Source of the DNA: Rikenellaceae bacterium
GTDB taxonomy: Bacteria; Bacteroidota; Bacteroidia; Bacteroidales; Rikenellaceae
Assembly: GCA_020859745.1 (NCBI GenBank)
Contig: JAJBVQ010000234.1
Coordinates: 1 to 5,191 of the forward strand
Direction: 5' to 3'
Length of the DNA: 5,191 nucleotides
This document shows positions 5,175 through 5,191 of the stretch, in pieces. A program made the position numbers and the translations under genes. Each line of letters starts with the position of its first letter. Positions within the stretch are counted from its first letter, which is position 1. The notes below the pieces were generated by a model. It saw only the letters and a program-made list of their open reading frames with translations. It was not told the DNA's origin and did not search any database.

Positions 5175-5191
5175 ATGGGGAAAAATCAGCA
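5175..5191 (+). CDS. Possible start of a rightward gene leaving the window
   Basis: ATG at 5175 opens a frame reading MGKNQ before the window ends. Support is only positional: it is the first ATG downstream of the expected start of transcription from the TAnnTTTG box. A second frame (open from about 5129 to the edge) has no ATG, so the real start could differ. Nothing can be said of its function. Confidence 0.25.

Overview
The window looks like chromosomal DNA from a GC-rich member of the Bacteroidales, most plausibly an Alistipes-like gut bacterium. Three things point there: a 965-residue outer-membrane barrel protein with an N-terminal carboxypeptidase-regulatory-like domain, two promoter boxes of the Bacteroidetes TAnnTTTG type, and no convincing Shine-Dalgarno sites. 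The genus is inferred from general character, not from a search.

Layout, left to right. (1) Up to 498, plus strand: the C-terminal part of a U32-family 'peptidase' (TrhP/PrtC-like), cut by the window edge and carrying an in-frame TAG at 13-15 where the family normally has Glu. (2) 504-537: a strong bidirectional terminator between convergent genes; the nadA stop codon lies inside it. (3) 516-1460, minus strand: nadA, quinolinate synthase, intact, with all expected Fe-S cysteines. (4) 1464-1491: a perfect 9-bp dyad touching the nadA start and overlapping its only recognisable promoter box; this is the best candidate regulatory site in the window. (5) About 1507-1943: a gene-free block packed with at least eight perfect or near-perfect inverted repeats, some nested. 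(6) 1963-2002: terminator of the barrel gene. (7) 2034-4931, minus strand: the barrel gene. (8) 4932-5174: a divergent promoter region with an ECF-sigma-like promoter candidate for the barrel gene and a TAnnTTTG box facing right, followed by a possible start codon at 5175 of a gene leaving the window.

The genes do not form one operon or pathway. nadA makes quinolinate for de novo NAD synthesis and stands alone here, without nadB or nadC. The barrel protein is an envelope protein with no SusD partner next to it. The U32 protein belongs to a family linked to tRNA wobble-uridine hydroxylation or to protease activity. No mobile element, CRISPR array, rRNA or tRNA was found. I see no clear new biological system; the items most worth a second look are the nadA dyad operator with its apparently leaderless start, and the dense hairpin block.
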